64,000 nt of DNA, from positions 408,001 through 472,000 of the forward strand of contig NZ_CP013910.1 of the NCBI RefSeq assembly GCF_001507665.1, read 5' to 3'. The DNA comes from Deinococcus actinosclerus. GTDB lineage: Bacteria; Deinococcota; Deinococci; Deinococcales; Deinococcaceae. The notes under the pieces are model-generated. The model searched no databases, had not been told where the DNA came from, and saw only the letters and a program-made list of their open reading frames with translations. Shown here piece after piece: positions 40,581 to 48,289 of this stretch. Both the position numbers and the translations under genes were made by a program. How positions within the stretch are numbered: the first letter of the stretch is position 1; the number at the start of each line of letters is the position of its first letter.

Positions 40581-40817
40581 TCACAGCAACTTGTACAGCC
40601 CCCGCGAGACCCGCTCCAGATCCTGAAACTGAGCCGCGTGAGGCCCCACGGCATTCGCGCACATGAAGGTCGAGATGTGCCGCCGGATGTCAGCGTCCGA
40701 GTACGGCGTCTGTCGGGCGCGCAACACCTCCAACACATCCTGCACCGAAAAAGTACCGCTGGGGCGAGCGTCACTCAGCTCACGAGCCACAGCAAGGATG
40801 TCATCTCGGCACGTCAT
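40581..40817 (-). CDS. antisense winged-helix protein (DUF7669-like)
   Basis: A 78-residue protein read against the early operon. FSVQDVLEVLRARQTPYSD, then IRRHISTFMCANAV and DLERVSRGLYKL, match the winged-helix domain found appended to nucleases and alone in small regulators. A GACAAT box lies 6 nt upstream of the ATG. The plus strand across it is open and coupled at both ends (see findings). Confidence 0.7.
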   Translation of the reverse strand: MTCRDDILAVARELSDARPSGTFSVQDVLEVLRARQTPYSDADIRRHISTFMCANAVGPHAAQFQDLERVSRGLYKLL

Positions 40818-40861
40818 TCGACCATTGTCGCAGGCCGGGTGGGCTGCGGGCCGGTGAGCGC

Positions 40862-41689
40862 ATGACCACCCTGCCTGAAGTGCAGCCCCTCACCACTCAG
40901 GAACAGCAGCACCTCACCCAGCTGGAAGGCACCATCCGCGACGGCTGGCACGGCTTCGTGACCGTCGGTGAAGCCCTGCTGACCATCCGCGATCAGCGCC
41001 TGTACCGCGCCGCGCACCGCACGTTCGGGGACTACTGCGAGCAGGTGTGGGGCTGGTCCCGCCAGCGTGCCCAGCAACTCATGGACGCCGCCCAGACTTC
41101 GCAGGCCCTGTCAACCATTGGTTTACAGCCCGAGAACGAGCGGCAGGCCCGGGACCTGAAAGAAGCCGCGAAGGTCGTACAACACTTGGAGCCGGAGCAG
41201 GTTGTGGCGGTGGCCCAGTACCTGAAAACCGCCACCGGCAGCGAGAAGCCCACCACCAGCCAAGTCAAGGCCGCAGCGGAGGTGGCCGCCAGCATCGACG
41301 CGCACGCCACGGTGCAGCACCCCGACACTGGGGCCGAGGTGCCGCTGCACACCCTGACTGGAGAGCAGCGCGCCGCCGCGATCGCAGAGAACGTCAGCAC
41401 CGGCACCCACGAACGCCTGCAACGCCAGAAACAGCACATCGAAGAGAGCAAGCTCCAATCCAAGAGCAACGGGCGCGGCGGGTGGACGGACTGGTTCATG
41501 GACTACGTCAGCCAGCACCTCACGCCCACCCAGGAACTGCGGATCGTTGGCAAGCAGGACGCCAGCGGCAACCCGAAGGTGCAGGCCCTGATCGTCGACA
41601 CCGAAACGCACGCCACCATCGCCTACGGTGAGCCCGCCGACTGGCTGAAGAAAGCCGTCCTGAACCTCGTCGAGGAGGTCAAAGCGTGA
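40862..41689 (+). CDS. phage protein with DNA-binding-like N-terminal helical domain
   Basis: A 275-residue protein. The N-terminal 90 residues (LTQLEGTIRDGWHGFVTVGE, YRAAHRTFGDYCEQVWGWS, RQRAQQLMDAA) are the helical module common in phage and plasmid proteins thought to bind DNA. A Gln/Lys-rich coiled segment follows (LQRQKQHIEESKLQSKS), then a small beta domain. Role unknown, possibly partition- or replication-associated. Confidence 0.7.
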   Translation: MTTLPEVQPLTTQEQQHLTQLEGTIRDGWHGFVTVGEALLTIRDQRLYRAAHRTFGDYCEQVWGWSRQRAQQLMDAAQTSQALSTIGLQPENERQARDLKEAAKVVQHLEPEQVVAVAQYLKTATGSEKPTTSQVKAAAEVAASIDAHATVQHPDTGAEVPLHTLTGEQRAAAIAENVSTGTHERLQRQKQHIEESKLQSKSNGRGGWTDWFMDYVSQHLTPTQELRIVGKQDASGNPKVQALIVDTETHATIAYGEPADWLKKAVLNLVEEVKA

Positions 41690-41700
41690 GTCTGCAGCTC

Positions 41701-42000
41701 CTACTGACGGATCATCTCCGTCTGCCACGAGTCCCACAGACCCCACAGGTTCACGGCAGCACTCACGGCGATCAATCCCAGCAGGAACGCCAGCATCAGC
41801 GGCTTCACCCACCCCGCACGCCACCCCACCAGGGCCATCGACCCCACCAGCAGCACCTGACCCCCCACGATCAACAGGGTCTTCAGGGCCTCCCGCGTGA
41901 ACGACGTGGGCGTGCCCTGCGCCGCGCCGATCAGCAGCAGCGCCAATCCCACCCAGGTCCAGATAGGGGGTCGCGACAGCCGCGGATTGCGTTGCGTCAT
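41701..42000 (-). CDS. antisense small membrane protein, 99 aa
   Basis: Three hydrophobic helices (about 14-30, 42-62, 68-86) with positive ends. The ATG lies 6 nt after a TAGGAT box (42007-42012), so it has its own leaderless promoter opposing the early operon. A moron, possibly a superinfection or immunity factor. No family is recognised. Confidence 0.6.
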   Translation of the reverse strand: MTQRNPRLSRPPIWTWVGLALLLIGAAQGTPTSFTREALKTLLIVGGQVLLVGSMALVGWRAGWVKPLMLAFLLGLIAVSAAVNLWGLWDSWQTEMIRQ

Positions 42001-42032
42001 ACCGTGATCCTACCTGCCCCGTGGAGACCAGC

Positions 42033-42644
42033 GTGAACCCCTTCTCGACCCGGCAGGCGGCCGAGGCGTACCTGTCCAAAATCACGGACGCGGGTGTGCG
42101 CGACGCGACCCGCGCCCGGCTGGGCCTGGAAGCGGAGGTCAGCCCGCCGTCTGTCCCCGCGATGGCATCGTCCACGCGACCTATCGCTTGTCAGCCGAGA
42201 GCTCCAGAACCCTCTCCGGCTACCGCCCTGACCTTCACGCTGCCGTTCCCGCCCAGCCTGAACAGCATCTGGCGTGCCACCCTCGTCCCCTGCAAGCCCA
42301 AGAAACCCGGCGCGCCACCCTGGGCCGCCCGCATTCTCCTCAGCCAGGACGGCCGCCAGTACCGTCGCGCCGTGCGCGACATCATCCGCGCCCTGAACAG
42401 CCCCAGCACGCCGCCCGGCGCCCGACTCGCCCTGCACCTGCACGTCTGCCCACCCGACCGCCGCGCCCGGGACCTCAGCAACCTGCCCAAAGCCCTCGAG
42501 GACGCCCTCACCCACGCGGGCGTCTGGGCCGATGACTCGCTGATCGACGAGCTGCGCGTCACGCGCGGGCCCGTCACCACCGGCGGGCAGGTGCACGTCA
42601 CCATCACGCCCCTCACCGCCACCCTCTTCGAGGTGCAGTCATGA
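42033..42644 (+). CDS. rusA: RusA-family Holliday junction resolvase
   Basis: A 203-residue protein. Residues about 70-190 are RusA (FTLPFPPSLNSIWR, CPPDRRARDLSNLPKALEDA, DDSLIDELRV), with the acidic DxxN...D catalytic layout; it cuts four-way junctions before packaging. The first 65 residues are a non-conserved linker. The GTG at 42033 has GGAG 6 nt upstream and overlaps the end of the coupled frame before it. Confidence 0.88.
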   Translation: MNPFSTRQAAEAYLSKITDAGVRDATRARLGLEAEVSPPSVPAMASSTRPIACQPRAPEPSPATALTFTLPFPPSLNSIWRATLVPCKPKKPGAPPWAARILLSQDGRQYRRAVRDIIRALNSPSTPPGARLALHLHVCPPDRRARDLSNLPKALEDALTHAGVWADDSLIDELRVTRGPVTTGGQVHVTITPLTATLFEVQS

Positions 42645-42880
42645 AGCGCCACACCAAGAGCAGCGACCGCCCCGCGCAAGGGGACCGCGAAACCCGGTCC
42701 CACGCCGCCCCCCACGCCCGCGCCGCGCACCGGACCCTCATGAAGGGCCTGCGTGACGCCGGGCACACCGTCACTACCGTCGACGCCGCCATCAAGCTCG
42801 GCCTCCTGACAGAACGCGACTGGTGCGAGGAACTTGAACGGCAACGCGACGCCCACAACGTCGGCAAGAGGCAGTCATGA
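42641..42880 (+). CDS. hypothetical phage protein, 79 aa
   Basis: A small basic protein coupled to rusA by an ATGA overlap. It has helical segments (LMKGLRDAGHTVTTVDAAIK) and a C-terminal charged helix. A further ten-codon frame (42877-42909) links it to the next gene. No family is recognised. Confidence 0.6.
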   Translation: MKRHTKSSDRPAQGDRETRSHAAPHARAAHRTLMKGLRDAGHTVTTVDAAIKLGLLTERDWCEELERQRDAHNVGKRQS

Positions 42881-42905
42881 CCCCCCACCACAGGAGCCAG
42901 CACCG

Positions 42906-43487
42906 ATGACCATGACCCGCCCCCACCCCGAGGTGCCGATGCCCCGCACGAAACCCCAAATCACCGTCAACCGCGGGCGAGACACCATCCGCCGCCTCAC
43001 CGCCCAGCGCACCGAAACCCGCGACGCCCGCCAGTACGCCGAGCAGTGGTACCAGACCTTCCGCACCTGGGACGTCCACTTCCCGGACGTCCTCCCGAAG
43101 ATCAGCTACGCCGCGTTCCGCGACCAGGGCGCCTACGACCCCCTCACCATGGGCGAGGGCGGCCCACCCCAGAAGACGTACCTGCGCACCCCAGCAGGGG
43201 AGATCAGCGAAACGGAGATCGGCCAGCTCATCACTGACATGACCCTCAGCGCCCTCCCGGACACCGTGCAGCTGGGCCGGATGCTTGACCGCCTCCGCCG
43301 TCAGGACAATGGCTGCATGGCTACCCTGCTCCGCCCAGATGGCCGCTGGGAGCGGAACCGGGAAGCCGCACTGCGCTACGCCCTGGCCGTGCTGACCCTT
43401 GCCGTCCGCCTGGGTGACATCCATGCAGAACGCCCCCGGCAACTGATCGAGCGGGATCTCTATCAGCTCACCAAATTAACTTGTTAA
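42906..43487 (+). CDS. hypothetical protein in the position of a Q-type antiterminator
   Basis: A 193-residue, helical, Arg-rich protein (INRGRDTIRRLTAQR-like start, later LGRMLDRLRRQDNG) with no recognised family. It is the last early gene. Its stop codon overlaps a strong promoter (43481-43509) followed within 40 bp by a terminator, exactly how lambda Q relates to pR'-tR'. An antitermination role is inferred from position only. A GGAG site lies 8 nt upstream of the ATG. Confidence 0.6.
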   Translation: MTMTRPHPEVPMPRTKPQITVNRGRDTIRRLTAQRTETRDARQYAEQWYQTFRTWDVHFPDVLPKISYAAFRDQGAYDPLTMGEGGPPQKTYLRTPAGEISETEIGQLITDMTLSALPDTVQLGRMLDRLRRQDNGCMATLLRPDGRWERNREAALRYALAVLTLAVRLGDIHAERPRQLIERDLYQLTKLTC

Positions 43488-43509
43488 ATTGGCGCATTCC
43501 GCATATGAT
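43481..43509 (+). promoter_or_regulatory. candidate late promoter (TTGTTA - 17 - TATGAT)
   Basis: A -35 TTGTTA and a -10 TATGAT with exactly 17 bp between them overlap the end of the preceding gene. Transcription would start near 43516 and meet the terminator at 43541. Confidence 0.65.
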
Positions 43510-43540
43510 TTTGGTAAGTTCCACGAAACGTCACTACCAG

Positions 43541-43562
43541 CCGCCTCACGAGGCGGTTTTTC
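43541..43562 (+). terminator. terminator just downstream of the candidate late promoter
   Basis: CCGCCTC-AC-GAGGCGG followed by TTTTTC, a compact intrinsic terminator. Read with the promoter it would yield a transcript of only about 45 nt unless antiterminated. Confidence 0.85.
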
Positions 43563-43840
43563 ATTGGAACCCGCACCCATTCTTGAAACGTGCCGCATGA
43601 GAGCCGTTGAAGACGGCCACTGAGGGCGCGGGCGGTCCCGCTCCTTGCCACCCTGACCCCATGCCAGCAGCGGAACACCGCAGCGAGTCCAGGCCACCCC
43701 ACTCAAGGCCAGGCGGCTCAGCCTCCCAGAGCGCCACGCGCTGCCCCGGACCACCAAGCTATACGGGAAGCCCCGGGCAGCACCTGTGCCTCATCAGGGC
43801 AGCAGCCTCAGCTGGTGCAACCCCGGCAACCCTGACCCCT
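43563..43840. other. 278-bp stretch without a secure gene
   Basis: Open frames on both strands are proline/serine/arginine-rich and lack ribosome sites or promoters. No gene, repeat or RNA is claimed. Confidence 0.4.
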
Positions 43841-44065
43841 TCACATCGTGCGCCACAACATGAAGATCTCCAGCGACCGACCCTGACTCACGACCACCTT
43901 CACCACGCCGAACTTCGTCACGATCTCCAACGGGACTGGAGGGTTGACCATGCTCGCCGTCTGCAACAGATTCGCATCTCGTTTCGACATGCGACTGGCA
44001 TACACCTGACGACCGCTCCTCAAGGGCGAGACGCCCACATCAATCACGGTCTCTAAGCGTTCCAT
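43841..44065 (-). CDS. antisense cargo protein, 74 aa
   Basis: A 74-residue soluble protein whose C-terminal half reads like a beta-sheet (LEIVTKFGVVKVVVSQGRSL). It has a TAGGGT box ending 5 nt before the ATG, the signature shared by the genes of this cargo block, so it is probably expressed alone and in the lysogen. No family is recognised. Confidence 0.55.
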   Translation of the reverse strand: MERLETVIDVGVSPLRSGRQVYASRMSKRDANLLQTASMVNPPVPLEIVTKFGVVKVVVSQGRSLEIFMLWRTM

Positions 44066-44142
44066 CCCTCACCCTACGGCCCCACTCCTTCATCCGGAGG
44101 CGACTCCCATGAACCAGCCCCAACAAAGCGCGCGCATCCTGC

Positions 44143-44343
44143 TTATCCCCCGTGCGACAGCATGATCTCGTCCCGGCGACGCACCGCCTCCGCATGCGAC
44201 ATGCCGCACTCCACCAGGTAACTCTCCACCGCCGCGCCCGCCGACGTGATCGAATCCTCCTTCGAACTGATTGAGGAGAACAACATGATGTACAACCGGA
44301 ACAGGTGATCAGCCGTCGTGAGGGCCACTCGATTTGCGTCCAT
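44143..44343 (-). CDS. duplicated cassette, downstream gene, copy 1 (66 aa)
   Basis: A 66-residue protein starting MDANRVALTTADHLFRLY and containing SYLVECGMSHAEAVRRRDEI. It is about 70% identical by eye to the gene at 45812 and has the same length. A TAGTGT box lies 5 nt before the ATG, which excludes the longer upstream frame. No family is recognised; the helical CGMSHAEA segment is the most conserved part. It lies 71 bp downstream of its partner gene. Confidence 0.65.
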   Translation of the reverse strand: MDANRVALTTADHLFRLYIMLFSSISSKEDSITSAGAAVESYLVECGMSHAEAVRRRDEIMLSHGG

Positions 44344-44414
44344 CCCCAACACTACGTCACGCCGTCCGCGGTTCCCCACGAACTCAGTGAAGGCGCTGCG
44401 AGGGCACAGCCGAC

Positions 44415-44711
44415 CTAATAGTCCTGTTCCAACCGGTCACACGCCTGATCAAACATCGCACGCACCTGCCCACTACGCGGCGGGTAGACAGAGGAATCAG
44501 AACTGGCCAGCGGACTCCCCAGAATGTCCACCCACGACACCATGAATGTGTGAGGCTGATCCGGTGCCACCGTGACTTCCACCTGTCGTTCACCCACCTG
44601 AAGAGCACGCATCCTCTCACGGCGCTGCTGATCCAGATGAACATGCCAGCGAAGTTCAAAAGCCCCAACGGCTTCCAGCGCCCACCGCTCCCTGCGAGAT
44701 TTCTCGTCCAT
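44415..44711 (-). CDS. duplicated cassette, upstream gene, copy 1 (98 aa)
   Basis: A 98-residue protein with the blocks AFELRWHVHLDQQR, PHTFMVSWVDILGSPL, SDSSVYPP and a C-terminal FDQACDRLEQDY helix, each matched in the equal-length gene at 46084. A CACAGT box sits 5 nt upstream of the ATG. It always precedes the 66-residue gene in the same direction, suggesting a functional pair such as toxin-antitoxin, immunity or modulator. That is inference; no known domain is seen. Confidence 0.65.
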   Translation of the reverse strand: MDEKSRRERWALEAVGAFELRWHVHLDQQRRERMRALQVGERQVEVTVAPDQPHTFMVSWVDILGSPLASSDSSVYPPRSGQVRAMFDQACDRLEQDY

Positions 44712-44831
44712 CCCACACTGTGCGCCGCCGGAGGTAAAGACACCGTGGGCCTGAAGACCAGCATTGCCACACCCAGCGAAGTCCCCCACCCGCGCCCGCT
44801 CAACCCAACACCCAAGGGACCCCTCGCTCCG

Positions 44832-45272
44832 CTACGAATCAAGCCAGCGAAGTACCCACCCCTGAATCACACGCTCCATGCCCACCTGATCAGCATGATC
44901 AAATTCCAGCGAGCCATGCCCTTCAAAGGGAGGTTGAGCCGTAAGCACGATGGTGTCACGCAGAGGGGCTTTCGACGCAGAGATCAACGCACTCTTGCGA
45001 GGCCCGGTCTTCGTGGCAATGTCAAGGTGCGTTACGGTATGGCCATCTGCCGTAGACCACGTCTCGAGCGCCTGCGCCTCCAACCCGTGCAAGCGCAGAC
45101 GCTCAGCCATGCGGTCAAACACCACACCAGCAGAATCTCGAACGATACGCATGGAATGGTCCTGCCGGACCTGTTTGTCCCTGGCAACTCGAACGGCTGC
45201 ACGTTCCTCAGCCTCCTGCTCAGCTTGCCGTGCATCCATGCGCGCCTTGACCTGCAGGTCAAAATCATCCAT
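44832..45272 (-). CDS. antisense cargo protein, 146 aa
   Basis: A TAGGGT box 5 nt before the ATG fixes the start. The N-terminal third is a charged coiled coil (ARMDARQAEQEAEERAAVRV) and the rest looks globular (FDRMAERLRLHGLEAQALE). No family is recognised. It lies between the two cassette copies and shares their promoter style. Confidence 0.6.
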   Translation of the reverse strand: MDDFDLQVKARMDARQAEQEAEERAAVRVARDKQVRQDHSMRIVRDSAGVVFDRMAERLRLHGLEAQALETWSTADGHTVTHLDIATKTGPRKSALISASKAPLRDTIVLTAQPPFEGHGSLEFDHADQVGMERVIQGWVLRWLDS

Positions 45273-45456
45273 TCCCAACCCTACCAGTGAGGCACCCCAT
45301 GACGGCCCCTGGACCGCTTCATCCCACCTGCACACTCAGCGTGAACAACATGTGAACACGTTCCAGAGGTCAACTCACGGGTGGTACACGACAATGGTGA
45401 ATGCATGCACCCTGGGAAGACACCGGGTGCACGCCAATTTGCAGTAGGGTCCCGCT

Positions 45457-45687
45457 ATGCGACTCTTCATCCGCGGCCTCGTCCGCCCCAAAGACCTGGC
45501 CGACGCCAGTCTCGCCGCCGCGGATACCAGCGACGACATATTCACCTTCACGAGTGAAGGGCCCGGCCAGGACGGGTACGTCGGCACAACTCTCACTTTC
45601 ATCGGGGAGCGCAACGCCGCGCTGCGATTCCGGAGCGTCTGGAAAACTGAAATGGAACGCTGCGGTTACCACGTCGAACTCCGCTGA
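45457..45687 (+). CDS. small cargo protein on the plus strand, 76 aa
   Basis: A 76-residue acidic protein with its own TAGGGT box 6 nt before the ATG and its own terminator right after it, so it is an independent transcription unit. The sequence is beta-rich (GYVGTTLTFIGERNAALRFR). No family is recognised. Confidence 0.65.
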   Translation: MRLFIRGLVRPKDLADASLAAADTSDDIFTFTSEGPGQDGYVGTTLTFIGERNAALRFRSVWKTEMERCGYHVELR

Positions 45688-45702
45688 CCCTGCCCCACTC
45701 TC

Positions 45703-45727
45703 AGCCCCGCCCAGCGCGGGGCTTTTT
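45703..45727 (+). terminator. terminator of the 45457 gene
   Basis: AGCCCCGC and GCGGGGCT pair around five bases and run into TTTTT. Confidence 0.85.
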
Positions 45728-45811
45728 CACGCCCACAGGAGCCCCGCATGGTCAAGGTGAAGGTCAAGAAAGCCCACTAGCGCACCATCAACGGCACGCG
45801 CTGCAACCTGC

Positions 45812-46012
45812 TTAGTCCGTATGCATCAACATAATCTGCTGCCGGTGCCACGCGGCTTCCGCATGTGACATGCCACATTCCACCAAATAACTTTCAGTCG
45901 CCGCAGCGGCTGAAGCTATCGACTTCTCCTTCGTGCTGGTCGAAGAAAACAAAATGGCGTACAGCCGGAATAGGTGCTCGGCCGTCGTGAGTGCCACTCG
46001 ATTCGCGTCCAT
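45812..46012 (-). CDS. duplicated cassette, downstream gene, copy 2 (66 aa)
   Basis: A 66-residue protein starting MDANRVALTTAEHLFRLY, the same length as copy 1 at 44143, with SYLVECGMSHAEAAWHRQQI. A TAGGCT box lies 5 nt before the ATG. Both copies end with the same CCTGCTTA sequence at their 3' boundary. Function unknown. Confidence 0.65.
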   Translation of the reverse strand: MDANRVALTTAEHLFRLYAILFSSTSTKEKSIASAAAATESYLVECGMSHAEAAWHRQQIMLMHTD

Positions 46013-46083
46013 CCCCAAGCCTACGTCAGACGAGCAGAGACTCCCCACCACCAAGGTGAAGAAGGTGCACGGTCACGGTCATC

Positions 46084-46380
46084 TCAGAAGTTCTGCTCCA
46101 ACCGCTGACACGCCTGGTCGAATAGCTCGCACACCTGTTCACTGTGGGGCGGGTAGGCGTAAGAATCCGAGTTCGACAGTGGGCTTCTCAGGACGTCCAG
46201 CCACGACACCATGAAGGTGTACGGCTTCTGTGAGGACACCGTGACTTCAGCGCTTCGACCACCAGCCGTCAGGAAACGCAACCGCGCGAGGCGTTCTTGA
46301 TCCAGGTGGACCTGCCAGCGCAGCTCGAACGCCATGATGGCCTCCGTCTCCCACATATCTCTGCGCAGTTGTCCGTCCAT
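46084..46380 (-). CDS. duplicated cassette, upstream gene, copy 2 (98 aa)
   Basis: The 98-residue partner of the 66-residue gene, with AFELRWQVHLDQER, PYTFMVSWLDVLRSPL, SDSYAYPP and FDQACQRLEQNF in the same order as copy 1. A TAGGGT box lies 5 nt before the ATG. The distance from copy 1 is exactly 1,669 bp at both genes. No recognised family. Confidence 0.65.
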   Translation of the reverse strand: MDGQLRRDMWETEAIMAFELRWQVHLDQERLARLRFLTAGGRSAEVTVSSQKPYTFMVSWLDVLRSPLSNSDSYAYPPHSEQVCELFDQACQRLEQNF

Positions 46381-46498
46381 GTCACACCCTACGCCCCCTG
46401 GAGATGAGCTTCCCGTGGACCAGCCCGACGTGCCGAAACACCCCACCGCTGAGGCGCTGGGCGCGGCTCTCATGGGAAAGTAGCTCGCCCTCAGCTTG

Positions 46499-46525
46499 AG
46501 CCCCGCCACTGCGCGGGGGTTTTCC
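46499..46525 (+). terminator. terminator upstream of the terminase operon
   Basis: CCCCGC and GCGGGG pair around six bases, followed by GTTTTCC. It isolates the cargo region from the packaging genes. Confidence 0.75.
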
Positions 46526-46542
46526 ATATCAGGAGGTGATTC

Positions 46543-46935
46543 ATGGCATCCCCCAAACGAGACAACCTTCGCGCGGCGCGTGCCCTAGTGGACGCCGCAC
46601 TGCAGGGAGACGCGACAGCTTGCGCCAAGCACGAAATCACGTCCAGGACGCTCCAGAGATACCGTGCGGCCCTCGAAACAGACGAGGAGTTGTCGGCCTT
46701 CTACGCCCAGTTGTCGCGCACCGTGACCACGCAGAACTGGGCGAACGAACTCAACGTCACCCTCACCACAGCCATCCGGAAGCAGGGTGACCTCATCCGG
46801 GGAATCACCACCAGCAGCGCCGAGAACATCAGCGCCGTGACCGGAGCGATCAAGGCCCTCTCCGAGATCGCGATCACCCGTGACGTGCTGGGAGCTGGGG
46901 AGGTGAACGATGCTGGAGATGGTGACGCGGATTAA
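46543..46935 (+). CDS. terminase small subunit
   Basis: A 130-residue protein directly before the large terminase. The N-terminal region resembles a helix-turn-helix (ARALVDAALQGDATACAKHE, then SRTLQRYRAAL), followed by long helices for oligomerisation, the usual small-terminase plan. It would bind the packaging site. AGGAGGTGATTC lies before the ATG, and it overlaps terL by 26 bp. Confidence 0.78.
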   Translation: MASPKRDNLRAARALVDAALQGDATACAKHEITSRTLQRYRAALETDEELSAFYAQLSRTVTTQNWANELNVTLTTAIRKQGDLIRGITTSSAENISAVTGAIKALSEIAITRDVLGAGEVNDAGDGDAD

Positions 46936-48289
46936 AGCCACCCAGAAACGCGTTGCCCGCATCACCCCCAGAACACCTAAGGCCCGTACCGGCACGACCG
47001 CCCGGCAACGCTGGCTGCTGACGGCCCGAACGAACCAACTGCCGCCGCAGGGCGAGTGGTTCGTCTGGCTGATCCTCGCTGGGCGCGGATTCGGGAAGAC
47101 GAGGACCGGCGCGGAGACCATCGCTCAGTGGGCCAGAGAGACCCCACGGGGCCGCTTCGCCCTGGTCGCGCAGACCGCAGCAGACGCCCGGGACGTGATG
47201 GTGGAAGGGGAGTCCGGCTTGCTCAGTGTCTTGGACGAATCCGAACTCCGCGGTGGTTCCGTAGACACCGCTTGGAACCGCTCTCTCGGGGAGCTGTACC
47301 TGAAGAACGGCGCGCGATTCAAGTGCTACTCAAGCGAAACGCCCCGCAAGCTGCGCGGCCCGCAGCATCACGGCGCGTGGGGCGACGAGCCGGCCACCTG
47401 GAACGATGCTGACCAGGGAACGGGGGAGGACACCACCTGGTCGAACCTGCTGTTCGGGTTGCGCCTCGGGAAAGATCCGCGTGTGGTCATGACCGGCACG
47501 CCTCGCCCGAACCGCCTGATCCGGGAACTGAAGAAGGACGAGGGCACCGTCCTCACCGGGGGCAGCACGGCAGAGAACCTCGGGAACCTCTCCGAGACGT
47601 TCAAGCGGAACGTCATCCGCAAGTACGAAGGCACGCGGCTCGGCCGCCAGGAGCTCGACGGTGAACTCCTCGAGGACACGCCCGGCGCCCTGTGGAAGTA
47701 CGCGATGTTCAACCGCGAAGGCTTCCGCCTGAAGTTCGACCAGCTGCCCGACCTGATCCGGATCGTGGTGGCCGTGGACCCGCAGGCCAGCCAGAGCAGC
47801 GACAGCGCCGAGACCGGCATCATCGTCGCCGGTAAGGACGCCCATGGGCACGCCTACGTCCTGGGCGATCTGTCCGGGAACTTCAGCCCGAGCGAGTGGG
47901 CGCAGACCAGCATCGACGCGTACAACTACCACCGTGCCGACGCCATCGTGCCTGAGAAGAACAACGGCGGGGACATGGTCACGCACACCATCAGCACCGT
48001 GGACAAGCGTGTGCCGGTCAAGCCCGTCTGGGCCAGCCGGGGCAAGCAGACCCGGGCGGAGCCGATCAGCACCCTCTACGAGCAGGGCCTCGTGCATCAC
48101 GTCGGCGTGTTCCCAGACCTCGAAGGGCAGATGACGACCTGGGTCCCAGGAGAGAAGTCCCCCGACCGTATGGACGCCCTCGTGTGGGCGCTCACTGAGT
48201 TGATGCTCGGTGAGGAAGAACCCGAGCTTCCCCCCTCCGGCATTGCCGGGTACGAGCAGGACGACACCTACCAAGGAGGTGACTGGTGA
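46910..48289 (+). CDS. terL: terminase large subunit
   Basis: The 459-residue packaging motor has Walker A LAGRGFGKT (Lys63), Walker B region HHGAWGDEPA, the coupling motif MTGTPRP, and the C-terminal RNase H-like nuclease (VVAVDPQAS, later EKNNGGDMV and DRMDALVWALTELM with the last acidic residue). It pumps DNA into the prohead and cuts it. GGAGGTGAACG precedes the ATG, and the stop overlaps the portal GTG. Confidence 0.95.
   Translation: MLEMVTRIKATQKRVARITPRTPKARTGTTARQRWLLTARTNQLPPQGEWFVWLILAGRGFGKTRTGAETIAQWARETPRGRFALVAQTAADARDVMVEGESGLLSVLDESELRGGSVDTAWNRSLGELYLKNGARFKCYSSETPRKLRGPQHHGAWGDEPATWNDADQGTGEDTTWSNLLFGLRLGKDPRVVMTGTPRPNRLIRELKKDEGTVLTGGSTAENLGNLSETFKRNVIRKYEGTRLGRQELDGELLEDTPGALWKYAMFNREGFRLKFDQLPDLIRIVVAVDPQASQSSDSAETGIIVAGKDAHGHAYVLGDLSGNFSPSEWAQTSIDAYNYHRADAIVPEKNNGGDMVTHTISTVDKRVPVKPVWASRGKQTRAEPISTLYEQGLVHHVGVFPDLEGQMTTWVPGEKSPDRMDALVWALTELMLGEEEPELPPSGIAGYEQDDTYQGGDW

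Larger units (their letters stand above)
45748..46483 (+). pseudogene. small phage gene split by cassette copy 2
   Basis: An AGGAG site and ATG at 45748 open MVKVKVKKAH, then an amber codon, then RTINGTRCN (to 45807), where the minus-strand cassette begins. On its far side the frame resumes at about 46394 as PGDELPVDQPDVPKH and ends at TAG 46481-46483. Joined, the pieces read like one short phage protein of the INGTRxxPGDEL type. The join is inferred. Confidence 0.5.

Noticed and set aside
43607..44056. 149-codon plus frame in the cargo region
   Set aside because: Pro/Ser/His-rich composition and overlap with the better supported 43841-44065 gene.
44550..45290. 246-codon plus frame through the cargo region
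   Set aside because: Mostly the shadow of minus-strand genes 44415-44711 and 44832-45272; a GGAGG-GTG at about 44735 was noted but its product is not convincing.
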